Assembly: GCA_019747655.1 (NCBI GenBank) | Contig: JAIEQO010000736.1 | Span: forward strand, 1-34,050 | Length of the DNA: 34,050 nt | Reading direction: 5' to 3' | DNA from: Gemmataceae bacterium | GTDB lineage: Bacteria > Planctomycetota > Planctomycetia > Gemmatales > Gemmataceae | Part shown: positions 16,383-26,400 of the stretch, piece by piece | Numbering within the stretch: the stretch's first letter is position 1 | Layout of the letters: each line of letters starts with the position of its first letter | Position numbers and translations under genes: made by a program | Notes under the pieces: model-generated | What the model was told of the DNA's origin: nothing | The model's database searches: none | Seen by the model: the letters and a program-made list of their open reading frames with translations, nothing else

Positions 16383-16733
16383 ATGGACGAGCAACCAAGT
16401 GTCGGTAGAAAGGCCGTGCGCTCGATGCGACGGGTCGTCCGCTATTGCGGGACGGAGCCGCTGCCGCTCCGGGTCGCGGTTGCGGTGGCAATCGCCGCCC
16501 GCCACGTCGGTGGTAGTGTGGCCGTCGGATACCGAGACCGGTGGTGTGACGGGCAGGACCCCTCCGAACTCTTCCTGCTCGGGGTTGACGCGGGGAGCGA
16601 TCTGACCCTTGAAGCCACGGGCGCCCGGGCCGGAGAGTTGCTCGATGAAATCCAGCGGGTCCTGGAGCACTCCGCCACCCCGGCCACTTCCCGTGAAAGT
16701 GATCTAGACTCCACCGGCCCTGATCCGGGCTGA
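16383..16733 (+). CDS. HPr-fold protein lacking the phosphorylatable His
   Basis: A 116-aa protein whose residues about 20-95 follow the HPr phosphocarrier fold. LPLRVAVAVAIAARHVGGSVAVGY aligns with the HPr 'GLHARPA...' helix and next strand. LFLLGVDAGSDLTLEATGARAGELLDEIQRVLE aligns with the 'SLGxxxGxxxxxxxxGxxxxxAxxxLxxxL' end. The active-site His of LHxRPA is replaced (LPLRVA; only the Arg is kept), and the Ser46 region reads GQDPSEL. It therefore cannot be phosphorylated in the standard way and is probably a binding or regulatory derivative. The start ATG 16383 has GAGGA upstream. It lies between the patatin and hydrolase genes, far from any PTS gene. The assignment rests on pattern alone, without a profile search. 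Confidence 0.6.
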   Translation: MDEQPSVGRKAVRSMRRVVRYCGTEPLPLRVAVAVAIAARHVGGSVAVGYRDRWCDGQDPSELFLLGVDAGSDLTLEATGARAGELLDEIQRVLEHSATPATSRESDLDSTGPDPG

Positions 16734-16802
16734 GCGCCAGACCTGGGTCCGCGGTGTTCTCGCCCGGTACCTCAGACGGTTCAGTACCCCAGGAGCACCG
16801 GA

Positions 16803-17681
16803 ATGAGTCTCGCCCGCGTGGCGGTCTCGGCCTGTCTGAACGGACTCGCGACGTTCTCCCCGACCTGTGCGGGCCGGTTCGCATACACCCTCTTCTGTCG
16901 GCCCCCGCGCACCAACCCAGGCCGCGGACCGGCGGCCCGACTTCCCGGTGCCGCCCGGGGTGTTCTCGGCGCGGCGGAAGTGATGTCCGTCCCGCACCCC
17001 GGGGGCCTGTTGCGAGCCTATCACTGGGGCCCCCCCGAGGCCCGGCGGCGGGTTCTGCTCGTCCACGGATGGGGCGGCCGGGCGTCGCACATGGTCGCGT
17101 TCGCCCGTACGTTGGCCGCATCGGGGCTCGGCGTCGTGGCCTACGACGCACCAGCCCACGGCGACTCGACGGGGCGGCGGGCCGACCTGCCGGGCGGGGC
17201 AGAAGCGTTGCGTGCGGTGAGTGACGTGTTGGGGCCGTTCGAGGCCGCCATCACCCACTCGTTCGGCGGGATGGTGGCGGCGCTCGCCGCCGAGGGCGGG
17301 CCGCCGTTGACCGGGAGGGTCGGGTTCGGCTCCCTCGTTCTTGTATCGCCACCGGCCCGCCTGGGCGACCTGATGCGGTGGTTCGGGTCGGGGGCCGGGT
17401 TGTCGGCGCGGACGATCCGGGGGATGCGGGAGTACGTTGCCAAGCGGGCGGGGAGGGCGGTGGCCGAGTTCGACACCGGGGCGCTGCTCCGGGGTAACGT
17501 CCGCCGGCTGCTCGTGATCCACGACGAGGACGATCCGGAGGTCCCGTTCGCGGACGGCAAGGCGGTGGCGGGGTCGGCGGGCGGCGAGTTGGTGGCGACC
17601 CGCCGCCTCGGCCACCGGCGGGTGCTGGTGGCCCCCGAGGTGGCACGGGCTGCGGCCGAGTTCGTGCTTGCCTCGCGGTGA
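16803..17681 (+). CDS. alpha/beta-hydrolase fold protein
   Basis: A 292-aa serine hydrolase. The core strand and oxyanion motif are RVLLVHGWGGRASHM (HGWGG near residue 87), followed by VVAYDAPAHGDSTG. The nucleophile elbow is AAITHSFGGMVAA (Ser near 153), with Thr in place of the first Gly of GxSxG. The acid is in VIHDEDDPEVPFADG (about 240-250) and the His in RRLGHRRVL (near 269). HGWGG...DAPAHGxS is typical of a group of short-chain esterase or lipase-like proteins with unknown substrates. The N-terminal 60 residues are basic and weakly hydrophobic, not a clear signal peptide. AGGAG precedes the ATG. It is co-directional with the flanking genes, with a structured 276-bp gap before the next operon. 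Confidence 0.8.
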   Translation: MSLARVAVSACLNGLATFSPTCAGRFAYTLFCRPPRTNPGRGPAARLPGAARGVLGAAEVMSVPHPGGLLRAYHWGPPEARRRVLLVHGWGGRASHMVAFARTLAASGLGVVAYDAPAHGDSTGRRADLPGGAEALRAVSDVLGPFEAAITHSFGGMVAALAAEGGPPLTGRVGFGSLVLVSPPARLGDLMRWFGSGAGLSARTIRGMREYVAKRAGRAVAEFDTGALLRGNVRRLLVIHDEDDPEVPFADGKAVAGSAGGELVATRRLGHRRVLVAPEVARAAAEFVLASR

Positions 17682-17777
17682 GGCATACCCCGTCGGGGTG
17701 CCCGACGGCCGCCGGGGCGGCCCGAAGTCGCAGGCCGGGTCGGGTGTGGCTCGGTTGACCGACGCAGCGGGGTGGAT

Positions 17778-17829
17778 GCCGCAGGTGCCAGGGTAGGCGG
17801 CGCGGGATTGCCCACCCGGCACCTGCGGC
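17778..17829 (+). other. 12-bp-stem hairpin in leader of exporter operon
   Basis: GCCGCAGGTGCC and GGCACCTGCGGC pair perfectly around a 28-nt loop, 97 bp after the hydrolase stop and about 130 bp before the yhiI-like start. With no U-run it looks like a structured leader or Rho-dependent stop rather than an intrinsic terminator. Confidence 0.5.
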
Positions 17830-17860
17830 GTTCCGGGTCACACGCCCGGAAGGGGGATTA

Positions 17861-17885
17861 TCTCACCGCGAGGATTTCGGTGAGA
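17861..17885 (+). other. 8-bp-stem hairpin, second leader element
   Basis: TCTCACCG and CGGTGAGA enclose a 9-nt loop, 31 bp after the first hairpin and 72 bp before the ATG at 17958. Two hairpins in series are compatible with attenuation or mRNA processing of the exporter operon. Confidence 0.4.
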
Positions 17886-17957
17886 CCAGGTTACCGGCAC
17901 GCATCGCGCGTGCATCCTTGCGGCGAGACAGGGGCTCGATATCTCCGGGGAATGGTC

Positions 17958-19022
17958 ATGACGAGGCGGACATGGATCGTGGTGGTGGTCTTGCTCGGGG
18001 GAGGCTTTGTTGCCTACCTCGGGTGGAAGGCGCTCCGGCCCGCGAAGCTGCCGGACGGGTTCGCCAGCAGCAACGGCCGCATCGAGGCGGTCGAGATTGA
18101 TGTCGCAGCGAAGACTGCCGGTCGCGTCACAGAAATCTTGGTGGATGAGGGCGATTTCGTCGTCGCAGGCCAACTCCTCGCCCGGATGGAGACGGACGGG
18201 CTCACGGCTCAACTCAACGAGGCCGAAGCGGAGTTCCGCCGAGCGAAAAGCATGGTAGAGACTGCCCGGAGTAACGTTTTGCAGCGAGAGAGCGAGAAGG
18301 CGGCGGCGTTGTCGGTCGTCAAGCAGCGGGAGGCCGAACTCGAGCTCGCACGTAAGCAGTTGGACCGGGTCGAGAAACTAGCTCTAGAAAACGCAACATC
18401 CGCCGAAGCACGAGATCTTCGACGTGCCACCCACTACGGTGCAGAAGCGACGGTGCAAGCAGCTAGGGCGAATGTTGCTGCCGCCACCGCCGCCATCTCG
18501 ACGGCCAAGTCGCAGATTATCCAGGCCGAAGCATATGTCGAAGCGGCGAAGGCCAGGATCGAACGACTCAAGGTGGATATCAACGACTGCACGTTGAAGG
18601 CACCACGCGACGGCCGCGTGCAGTACCGGATCACCCAGCCGGGGGAGGTGTTGAGCACGGGCGGGAAGGTGCTGAACATGGTCGATCTCGGCGACGTGTA
18701 CATGACATTCTTCCTGCCGACCGCCGAGGCCGGCCGGGTCCGTCTGGGGGCCGAGGTCCACCTCGTGCTGGACGCCGCCCCGCAGTACGTCGTCCCGGCC
18801 CGGGTGTCCTACGTCGCCGACGTCGCCCAGTTCACCCCCAAGACCGTGGAGACGGCCGACGAGCGGCAGAAGCTGATGTTCCGAGTCAAGGCCCGGATCG
18901 ACCCGGACCTCCTCAAGAAGTACATCAAGAGCGTCAAGACCGGACTGCCGGGGGTGGCGTTCGTGCAACTCGATCCGCAGGCCGAGTGGCCGGCCAACCT
19001 GCGCATGAGGCTCCCGGAATGA
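17958..19022 (+). CDS. yhiI: HlyD/YhiI-family membrane-fusion protein
   Basis: A 354-aa adaptor for the ABC exporter encoded next. One N-terminal anchor ([18 protein letters not shown]) is followed by the first lipoyl half ([40 protein letters not shown]). A long Ala/Glu/Arg-rich coiled-coil hairpin (about 90-210) precedes the second lipoyl half ([23 protein letters not shown]) and a beta-barrel. The order adaptor, double-ATPase/permease, permease copies E. coli yhiI-rbbA-yhhJ. I prefer ATG 17958, with GGGGA 6 nt upstream, over ATG 17952. The stop overlaps the rbbA-like start as ATGA, showing translational coupling. The gene symbol is by synteny and family, so it is provisional. Confidence 0.85.
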   Translation: MTRRTWIVVVVLLGGGFVAYLGWKALRPAKLPDGFASSNGRIEAVEIDVAAKTAGRVTEILVDEGDFVVAGQLLARMETDGLTAQLNEAEAEFRRAKSMVETARSNVLQRESEKAAALSVVKQREAELELARKQLDRVEKLALENATSAEARDLRRATHYGAEATVQAARANVAAATAAISTAKSQIIQAEAYVEAAKARIERLKVDINDCTLKAPRDGRVQYRITQPGEVLSTGGKVLNMVDLGDVYMTFFLPTAEAGRVRLGAEVHLVLDAAPQYVVPARVSYVADVAQFTPKTVETADERQKLMFRVKARIDPDLLKKYIKSVKTGLPGVAFVQLDPQAEWPANLRMRLPE

Positions 19023-21814
19023 CCGCCCCGCCCCCGGACGCCGACGGCGGTTCCCCCGGGCCGGTGCCGGTCGCGCGGCTGACCGGTGTCGGGCTGAGGT
19101 ACGGCCGAACGCGGGCGCTCGACGCCGTCACCCTCGACCTGCCGGCCGGGATGGTGGTCGGGCTGATTGGCCCGGACGGGGTCGGCAAGTCCAGCCTGCT
19201 CGCGCTGGTCGCCGGGGTCCGCCGGGTCCAGGAGGGGCGGGTCGAGGTACTCGGCGGCGACATGGCGGACGTCGGCCACCGCCGCCGAGTCTGTCCCCTG
19301 ATCGCCTACCTGCCGCAGGGGTTGGGAAAGAACCTGTACCCCACCCTCTCGGTCTTCGAGAACGTGGACTTTTTCGGCCGGTTATTCGGCCACGACCGGG
19401 AGGATCGCCGCCGCCGGATCGACGCGCTGTTGGAGAGCACCGGGCTGGCCCCGTTCGCCGACCGGCCCGCCGGCAAGCTGTCCGGCGGGATGAAGCAGAA
19501 GCTCGGCCTGTGCTGCTCGCTCATCCACGATCCCGACCTGCTGATCCTCGATGAGCCGACGACGGGCGTCGATCCCCTGTCCCGCCGCCAGTTCTGGGAA
19601 CTGATCGACCGCATCCGGGGCGGCCGGCCGGGCATGAGCGTCGCCGTCGCCACCGCCTACATGGACGAGGCCGCCCGGTTCGACCGGCTCGTCGCGGTGG
19701 ACGCCGGTCGCGTCCTCGCCACCGGGACGCCGGCGGAACTGCTCGCCCGCACGGGCACCCCGTCACTGGAGGCGGCTTTCATCGCCCTCTTGCCGGAGGA
19801 GAAGCGCCGCGGGCACCGGGAGGTGATGATCCCGACCCGACCGGCGTCCGAGGGCGTGGTGGCCATCGAGGCGGTCGAGTTGACGAAGCAATTCGGTGAC
19901 TTCGTTGCGGTGGACCGGGTGAACTTCCGGATCGAGCGGGGGGAGATCTTCGGCTTCCTCGGGTCCAACGGGTGCGGCAAGACGACGACCATGAAGATGC
20001 TGACAGGCCTGCTCCCGGCGAGCGGCGGGCAGGCCCGCCTGTTCGGTCAGACCGTCGATGCAGACGACATCGAGACCCGTCGGCGGGTCGGCTACATGTC
20101 GCAGGGGTTCTCGCTCTACACCGAACTGACGGTCCGGCAGAACCTGGTCCTGCACGCCCGGCTCTTCCAAGTGCCGCGGGACGAGATCCCCGACCGCGTC
20201 GCAGACCTGGCCGAGCGGTTAGGCCTCTCCCACATTCTGGACGCCCTGCCGGAGTCGCTCCCCCTGGGGCAGCGGCAGCGGCTGTCGCTGGCGGTCGCCC
20301 TCGTCCACCGGCCCGAACTCCTGATCCTCGACGAGCCGACATCGGGGGTGGACCCGGTGGCCCGGGACGGCTTCTGGCAGTTCCTGATCGACCTGTCCCG
20401 CCGCGACCGGGTGACCATCTTCATCTCCACCCACTTCGTGAACGAGGCCGCGCGGTGCGACCGGATCTCGCTGATGCACGCCGGGAGGGTGCTGGTCAGC
20501 GATACGCCCGCCGGGCTGGTCGAGCGGCGCGGGGCGGGGTCGCTTGAGGACGCCTTCATCGATTACCTGGAGGAGGCGGCGGGCGAGGACGCGGGGGCCA
20601 AGCCGGCCCCCGTGGCTCATCCCGAGGGAGTGAAGTCGCCAGCCCCGCCGCGTGCCTCCGCCGAAGGCGGGCCGCCCGGCGGCCGGTTCTTCAGCACCCG
20701 CCGGATGCTGAGCTACGCCCGCCGGGAGTCGCTGGAGTTGCGGCGAGATCCGATCCGGGCGACTCTGGCGCTCGTCGGCAGCGTGGTGCTGATGCTCATC
20801 ATGGGCTACGGCATCACGATGGACATGGAAGACCTGCCCTACGCCGTGCTGGACCGCGACCAGACGGCGGTGAGCCGAGAGTACGCCCTCAACTTGGCCG
20901 GGTCGCGGTACTTCTCCGAACGGTCCCCGGTCGCCGACTATGAGGAGGTCGATCGGCGGATGCGGTCGGGGGAGTTGAGCGTGGTGATCGAACTCCCGTC
21001 CGGGTTCGGGCGGGACCTGGCGCGCGGCCGGCCGGTGCAGATTGGCGTCTGGGTGGACGGGGCCATGCCGTCGCGGGCCGAGACCGTCCGGGGCTACGTC
21101 CAGGGGATGCACGCCCAGTGGCAGGCGGACATGGCCCGCCGCCGGCTCGGCCAGCCGGTCACGTCGGCCCCGGCCACAGTCGAGACGCGGTTCCGGTACA
21201 ACCCGGACGTCAAGAGCATCGTGGCGATGGTCCCGGGCGTCATCCCCCTGCTACTGATGCTGATCCCGGCCATGCTCGCGGCCCTCTCCGTGGTGCGGGA
21301 GAAGGAACTCGGCTCGATCATCAACTTCTACGCGACGCCGACCACCCGGCTAGAGTTCCTGCTCGGCAAGCAACTCCCCTACGTGGCCCTCGGGATGCTC
21401 AACTTCCTGCTGCTCGTTCTGCTTGCGGTGGTCGTGTTCGGGGTGCCGTTCACGGGCAACTTCACGACCCTGGTCGCCGGGGCTCTCCTCTACGTCGGCT
21501 GCGCGACCGCGATGGGGCTGCTCATCTCCTCGTTCATGCGCAGCCAGGTGGCGGCCATCTTCGGCACGGCGGTGCTCACGATCCTGCCCGCCGCATCCTT
21601 CTCCGGGATGATCGACCCGGTTTCGTCGCTGGCGGGCGTTGGGGCCTGGGTTGGGCGGGTCTACCCGACCACGCACTTCCTCACGATCTCCCGCGGCACC
21701 TTCTCGAAGGGCCTCGGGTTCGACGACCTCGCCGGCTCGTTCGTGCCGCTCCTCGTCGCCGTCCCGATTCTCATCGGGGCGGCCGCGGCGTTCTTGAAGA
21801 AACAGGAAGGGTGA
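19019..21814 (+). CDS. rbbA: RbbA-type ABC transporter: two ATPases fused to a permease
   Basis: A 931-aa fusion, close to the 911 aa of E. coli RbbA. ATPase 1: Walker [12 protein letters not shown], signature [11 protein letters not shown], Walker [14 protein letters not shown]; its switch region reads VATAYMDEA, without the H-loop His. ATPase 2 (from about 285): Walker [16 protein letters not shown]-loop YMSQGFSLY, a degenerate signature [11 protein letters not shown], Walker [15 protein letters not shown]-loop ISTHF. A Pro-rich linker leads to an ABC2-type membrane domain (about 575-931): one helix, an extracytoplasmic domain ([16 protein letters not shown]), then five helices ending [15 protein letters not shown]. 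Each ATPase seems to supply one full composite site between them. E. coli RbbA was described as ribosome-associated; here the neighbours argue for export. The start is the ATGA overlap. Confidence 0.9.
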   Translation: MTAPPPDADGGSPGPVPVARLTGVGLRYGRTRALDAVTLDLPAGMVVGLIGPDGVGKSSLLALVAGVRRVQEGRVEVLGGDMADVGHRRRVCPLIAYLPQGLGKNLYPTLSVFENVDFFGRLFGHDREDRRRRIDALLESTGLAPFADRPAGKLSGGMKQKLGLCCSLIHDPDLLILDEPTTGVDPLSRRQFWELIDRIRGGRPGMSVAVATAYMDEAARFDRLVAVDAGRVLATGTPAELLARTGTPSLEAAFIALLPEEKRRGHREVMIPTRPASEGVVAIEAVELTKQFGDFVAVDRVNFRIERGEIFGFLGSNGCGKTTTMKMLTGLLPASGGQARLFGQTVDADDIETRRRVGYMSQGFSLYTELTVRQNLVLHARLFQVPRDEIPDRVADLAERLGLSHILDALPESLPLGQRQRLSLAVALVHRPELLILDEPTSGVDPVARDGFWQFLIDLSRRDRVTIFISTHFVNEAARCDRISLMHAGRVLVSDTPAGLVERRGAGSLEDAFIDYLEEAAGEDAGAKPAPVAHPEGVKSPAPPRASAEGGPPGGRFFSTRRMLSYARRESLELRRDPIRATLALVGSVVLMLIMGYGITMDMEDLPYAVLDRDQTAVSREYALNLAGSRYFSERSPVADYEEVDRRMRSGELSVVIELPSGFGRDLARGRPVQIGVWVDGAMPSRAETVRGYVQGMHAQWQADMARRRLGQPVTSAPATVETRFRYNPDVKSIVAMVPGVIPLLLMLIPAMLAALSVVREKELGSIINFYATPTTRLEFLLGKQLPYVALGMLNFLLLVLLAVVVFGVPFTGNFTTLVAGALLYVGCATAMGLLISSFMRSQVAAIFGTAVLTILPAASFSGMIDPVSSLAGVGAWVGRVYPTTHFLTISRGTFSKGLGFDDLAGSFVPLLVAVPILIGAAAAFLKKQEG

Positions 21815-22938
21815 TGATGCGAGCCGGCAACGTCCTGCACCTAGGGATCAAGGAACTGTGGAGCTTGGCCCGCGACCCGATGATGATCGGGCTCATCGCC
21901 TTCGCCTTCACGGTCTCGGTGTACACCGGGGCGAAGGCCCTGCCGGAGACGCTCAACAAGGCACCGATCGCGATCGTGGACTACGACCGGTCGCCGCTGT
22001 CGCAACGGATCGCCGGGGCATTCTACCGCCCCCAGTTCATCCCCCCGGAGCAGATCTCTCCGGCCGAGATGGACGCCCGGATGGACGCCGGGCTCGACAC
22101 TTTCGCCCTGGTCATCCCGCCCGACTTCCAGCGGGACGTGCTCGCCGGGCGACAGCCGGCGATCCAGCTCAACATCGACGCGACCCGGATGAGCCAGGCG
22201 TACACCGGCAGCGGGTACGTCCAGGCGATCGTGGACGGGGAAGTCCGGGCGTTCGCCGCCCGCTACCGGTCGAACCCGACGCCGCCCGTGGACCTGGCGG
22301 TGCGGGTCCGGTTCAACCCTGAGCTGAACAAGTCCTGGTTCGGGGCGGTGATGAAGCTGATCGATAACGTGACCATGCTGGCAATCGTACTGGCCGGGGC
22401 CGCCCTGATCCGCGAGCGGGAGCGAGGGACGGTCGAGCACCTGCTGGTGATGCCGGTAACCCCGTTCGAGATCATGATGAGCAAGGTGTGGGCGACGGGG
22501 CTGGTGGTTCTGGTCGCGTGCAGCGCCTCCCTAGTCGTGGTGGTGCAGGGGTTGCTGTCGGTGCCGGTCGAGGGCTCCCGGCTGCTGTTCCTGGGCGGGG
22601 TCGCGCTCCACCTGTTCGCAGCAACGTCCCTGGGGATCTTCATGGGCACGTTTGCCCGGTCGATGCCACAGTTCGGACTGCTCCTGATGCTGGTGCTGCT
22701 GCCGCTGCAAATGCTCTCCGGGAGCGTGACCCCCCGCGAGAGCATGCCGGAGTGGGTCCAGACCGTGATGCTGGCGGCCCCGAACACGCACTTTGTGATG
22801 CTCTCCCAGGGGATTCTGTACCGCGGGGCGGGGGTGAGCGTCGTCTGGCCGCAGTTCCTCGCCCTCGGCCTGATCGGGGCCGCGTTCTTCGGCGTGGCCC
22901 TCGCCCGCTTCCGAAAGGCCATCGCGACGATGGCGTGA
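21814..22938 (+). CDS. yhhJ: ABC2-type permease, YhhJ family
   Basis: A 374-aa inner-membrane protein, the length of E. coli YhhJ. After a short cytosolic start (ELWSLARDPMMIG) come one helix (about 20-40), a soluble extracytoplasmic domain (APIAIVDYDRSPLSQRIAGAFY ... FNPELNKSWFGAVM), and five helices (about 185-370), with the conserved RERERGTVEHLLVMPVTPFEIMMSKVW loop and LQMLSGSVTPRESMP. This fold pairs with the RbbA membrane domain to make the translocation path. The start overlaps the rbbA-like stop (TGATG), with AGGAAGGG just upstream, so all three exporter genes are coupled. The tandem ATG leaves a one-codon ambiguity. Confidence 0.9.
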   Translation: MMRAGNVLHLGIKELWSLARDPMMIGLIAFAFTVSVYTGAKALPETLNKAPIAIVDYDRSPLSQRIAGAFYRPQFIPPEQISPAEMDARMDAGLDTFALVIPPDFQRDVLAGRQPAIQLNIDATRMSQAYTGSGYVQAIVDGEVRAFAARYRSNPTPPVDLAVRVRFNPELNKSWFGAVMKLIDNVTMLAIVLAGAALIRERERGTVEHLLVMPVTPFEIMMSKVWATGLVVLVACSASLVVVVQGLLSVPVEGSRLLFLGGVALHLFAATSLGIFMGTFARSMPQFGLLLMLVLLPLQMLSGSVTPRESMPEWVQTVMLAAPNTHFVMLSQGILYRGAGVSVVWPQFLALGLIGAAFFGVALARFRKAIATMA

Positions 22939-23248
22939 GGGTCGCAGACGGGCCGTTCTCGCTGCCCAGCCAAACTCGCCCCATCCGGCCGGTAACGCGC
23001 CTGGAACCGAACTGGCTTCCCGGACCGGATGCCGAATGGACCGGTCCGTTCGGGCCTTGTTGTCAAGCCGGCCGAAGACCGTGGTGACCGACGCTCCGGT
23101 TACCGGCGGCCGCTCGTCGTCGTCAGCCGAGAACCTCGTTGAGCAGCACGGGCAAGACCTCGGCGTATGGCGGTGGCTCGGCAACAAGTCCCGGATCAGC
23201 GTGTTCGACGGCACCGCCAACAGATACCTGAGTGGTGACACTGCGGAG

Positions 23249-23265
23249 TATGCCATAATGGCATA
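23249..23265. promoter_or_regulatory. 17-bp perfect palindrome TATGCCATAATGGCATA
   Basis: An 8+1+8 perfect palindrome in a short AT-rich island within GC-rich DNA. It looks like a dimer-binding operator, but no start codon lies next to it; it may be a relic of a lost gene. Confidence 0.4.
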
Positions 23266-23311
23266 TTCAACTGTTTGGTCTGGCTTTACGGTTCACCGTC
23301 GCCGTCGGAGT

Positions 23312-23355
23312 GTTTCGTCGCGGGGGTTCGCAAGAACCCGCCCCCGCGACGGAAC
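23312..23355. terminator. long GCAA-loop hairpin in convergent spacer
   Basis: GTTTCGTCGCGGGGGTTC pairs with the right arm (one G-T pair, one 4-nt bulge) around a GCAA tetraloop. It lies between convergent genes, 94 bp beyond the helicase stop. It probably halts one or both transcripts, although no clean U-tract follows. Confidence 0.5.
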
Positions 23356-23448
23356 GCGACAGAGGCGGCGGGCCTTCGAGCGGTTCACTAGAGCCTGAGG
23401 AGGATTCCGAGCGGGGGTTTTCTTCCGCCGGTCTGCCTGCGCCTTTCG

Positions 23449-26400
23449 CTACGGCGGGCTTTGTCCTTCGCCTTCGGCCTTCTGCTCGCGTTCGCGGCGG
23501 ATGCGTTCTGCAAAGCTCGGGGTTTCCGTCTCCGGGGCATGCTCCTGTGGTGTCGCTGCTGCCAACTCGTTCGCCTCGCCCGCCTCCTCCTGCCTGCGGC
23601 GGATGCGGGCGGCTATCGGCTCCTCGGCGGCCACCGCCTTGCGGTCACTGCGCGGGGCGGCCGATTCAAAGGTATTTGCTGCCTTCAGTGCCTTGATGCG
23701 GCCGGCCAGCTCGCCGGTCGTCGGCCCGCCGTCCGGCTTCGGCTCGTCGCCCCGCCCGGTCAGCGCCGTCTTCAAGGCGTCTCGAAAGCCGGCCAACTCG
23801 TTGAGGTACGCCTCGTGGGCGAATGGCTTTCCGAGCCGCTCCTGGTAGTCGCGCAGTTGACCCTCGGCGATGCCGGCGTCCTGCCGGATGCGGACGATCT
23901 CCGAGCCGTAGGACGCGGCGATCCGCTCGGCGGCGTTCAGGACCGCCCGCGGCCCCTGGTGTTCGCGGGACAGGCCGTAGGTTCTGGTTGTTTCCCCTTC
24001 GAGGTACACGTCCGGCGGGAAACTCGGATGCAGTACCAGTCCGAACGCCAGCCCCCGGTAGGTGCCAATCGGCATCCGGGTCGTGTCCCGCACGTCCCTG
24101 GTCAGGGATTCGAGCTTGCGGCCGAGCACGGCCGGCACGTCTTCGCGGGAGAGCGCGTGCTTTCCGACGGTAACCGGGTCGTGGGCATGGTCGGAGGCGG
24201 TCTGCTCGTCGGTAGCGAGCCTTTCGATCCGGTCATTGATGGCGTCGATGCGGTTCGGCAGGTCGCGCACGCTGCGGCGGGCGACGTACTGTTCGTCGAG
24301 ATGGTTCTTCTTCAGGAGCGACAGCCGCTGTAGCTCGGCGTCGGCCTCAGCGAGCGTCAGCACGGCCGGATTGCCGGAGGCAATCGCCTTGACCTCGGCG
24401 TAGGAGAGTTCCTGCCCGCCGATGTCTTCGGCCCGGCGGGCGGCGTTGTCGCCGGTCATCACTTGGCCGATGAACCGGGCTTTGGTCTCCAGCGCCTGCC
24501 ACATGTAGGCGTCGAACGAGCCTTCGGTGACGTAGCGGTAGATCGCCACCTCCTTGTTCTCGTTGCCCTGGCGCAGGATGCGGCCGTCCCGCTGCTCGAC
24601 CTCGGCCGGCTTCCACGGGGCGTCCAGGTGGTGCAGAGCCGCGAGCCGCTTCTGGACGTTGGTGCCGGTGCCCATCTTCTGGGTGCTGCCGAGCAGGACG
24701 CGGACCGCGCCGCTTCGCACCTTCTCGAACAAAGCCTGCTTCTTCGCGTCGGATTCCGCCTCGCCTATGGCGGCGATCTGTTCGGACGGAATGCCCCGCT
24801 GTTCCAGCTTGCGGATGATCTCCTGGTAGGGCGAGTAACCCCAGGTGGTCGGGTTGACGCCGATATCGGAGAAGATGAGCTGCGTCCCGCGCGTGGGCGC
24901 GGTCTGCTCCCAAACGGCGACGACGTTGTCCACCAGCTTGTTGATCTTGGAGTCGAGAAAGTCCGGTGCGGCAGCGTCCAGCATCCGGACGTCGGTGGCG
25001 AGCTTGCGACCGTCCGTGGTAATCGCCAGGGCGTTGTCGATGCGGGGATCAACCTTTTGTGACCGCAGTTTCTCGTACCGCTCGACCAATTCCTGCTGGA
25101 GGGCCTGCTGTTCGTCCGACATCGGCGAGGCGACGACGACCGGCTTGCCGCCGGCCAGCGTCGGCCGGGGCAGGTTCAGCATCTCGGCGGTCTGCACGTC
25201 CGAGAAGGCGCGGAACATCTGCTGGAGTTCCGGCAGGTTGGTGAACTTGGCGAACCGCGAGCGCGGACGCAGCCCCGCCCCGTCCGGGGCGATCTCCATC
25301 GTGTCCACGACCTCGCCGAAGGTCGCGGCCCAGGCGTCGAAATGGTCGATCCCGCGGCTCCTCAGCCCTTCCGGGTCGAGGAAGCGCTGCATGGTGTACA
25401 TCTCGACCATGGTGTTGGAGATCGGCGTGCCGGTGGCAAAAGTGACGCCGTGGCCGGGGTGCTCCTGGCCCAGGTAGCGGGCCTTCATGTACAGGTCGAA
25501 TGCCCGCTCGCTGCCCCCGGTCTGAATGCCGGCAACGCGGTCCATCTTGGTCGGCGTCTCCAGGTTCTTGAAGTAGTGGGCCTCATCGACGAAGACGTGA
25601 TCGACGCCCAGTTCGTCGAAGACCAGCCCGTCGTCCTTCTTGTCCTCGGCCAGCAGGTTCTTGAGCTTCTCCTCGCGGGCGGCTTTTTGCTTTTCGATGG
25701 TCTTGATGAGGTTGCGGTTTGTTCCTTTGCTCGATGCGTGTTCGAGCAGGAGCTGGTCGTACTCGGCGATCTGCTCGCGGAGAAACTCCTCCTGGTAGTC
25801 CTTGCTCATCCCGATCCGCTCGAAGCTGGAGTGGGTGACGATGATCCCGTCCCAGTCGCCCGAAGCGATCTTGGCGGTCAGCATCTTGCGGCGGTCGCGG
25901 GTCAGGTCTTCCTTGGCGGCGACCAGCAGCCTGGCGTTCGGGTAGAGCTGCATGAACTCGCGGGCGAACTGTTCGAGCAGATGGTTGGGGACGACGTACA
26001 TGGGCTTGTGGACGAGGCCCGCCTGCTTCATCTTCATGCCGGTGGCCGACATGGTGAACGTCTTGCCGGCCCCGACGACGTGGGCCAGGAGCGTGTTGCC
26101 GCCGCTCATGCCCCGCCAGACCGCGTCTTTCTGGTGGGGCCGCAGGGAGATGCCGTCCGTCATGCCGGGGAAGTCGAGGTGCGAGCCGTCGAACAGGCGC
26201 GGCCGCAGGTTGTTGTAGGTGTCGTTGTAAATGCGAACCAACCGCTCGGTCCGGTCGGGGTCGGCGAACACGAACGCGCGGAACCGCTCCTTGATGAGCT
26301 TCTGCTTCTCGCGGGCGGCCATTGTCTCCTCGGGGTTCACCACCCGCTCCTCGCGGTCACCGCTCTGGATGGTGTCGTAGATCGTCGGCGACTTCATGTT

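Larger units (their letters stand above)
22939..23448. other. 510-bp intergenic region between exporter and plasmid-type block
   Basis: The exporter operon and the minus-strand methylase-helicase converge here. I find no convincing gene; the open frame 23036-23398 has no recognisable motif. The region holds a 17-bp palindrome and a strong hairpin, which may separate the two transcripts. Confidence 0.5.
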
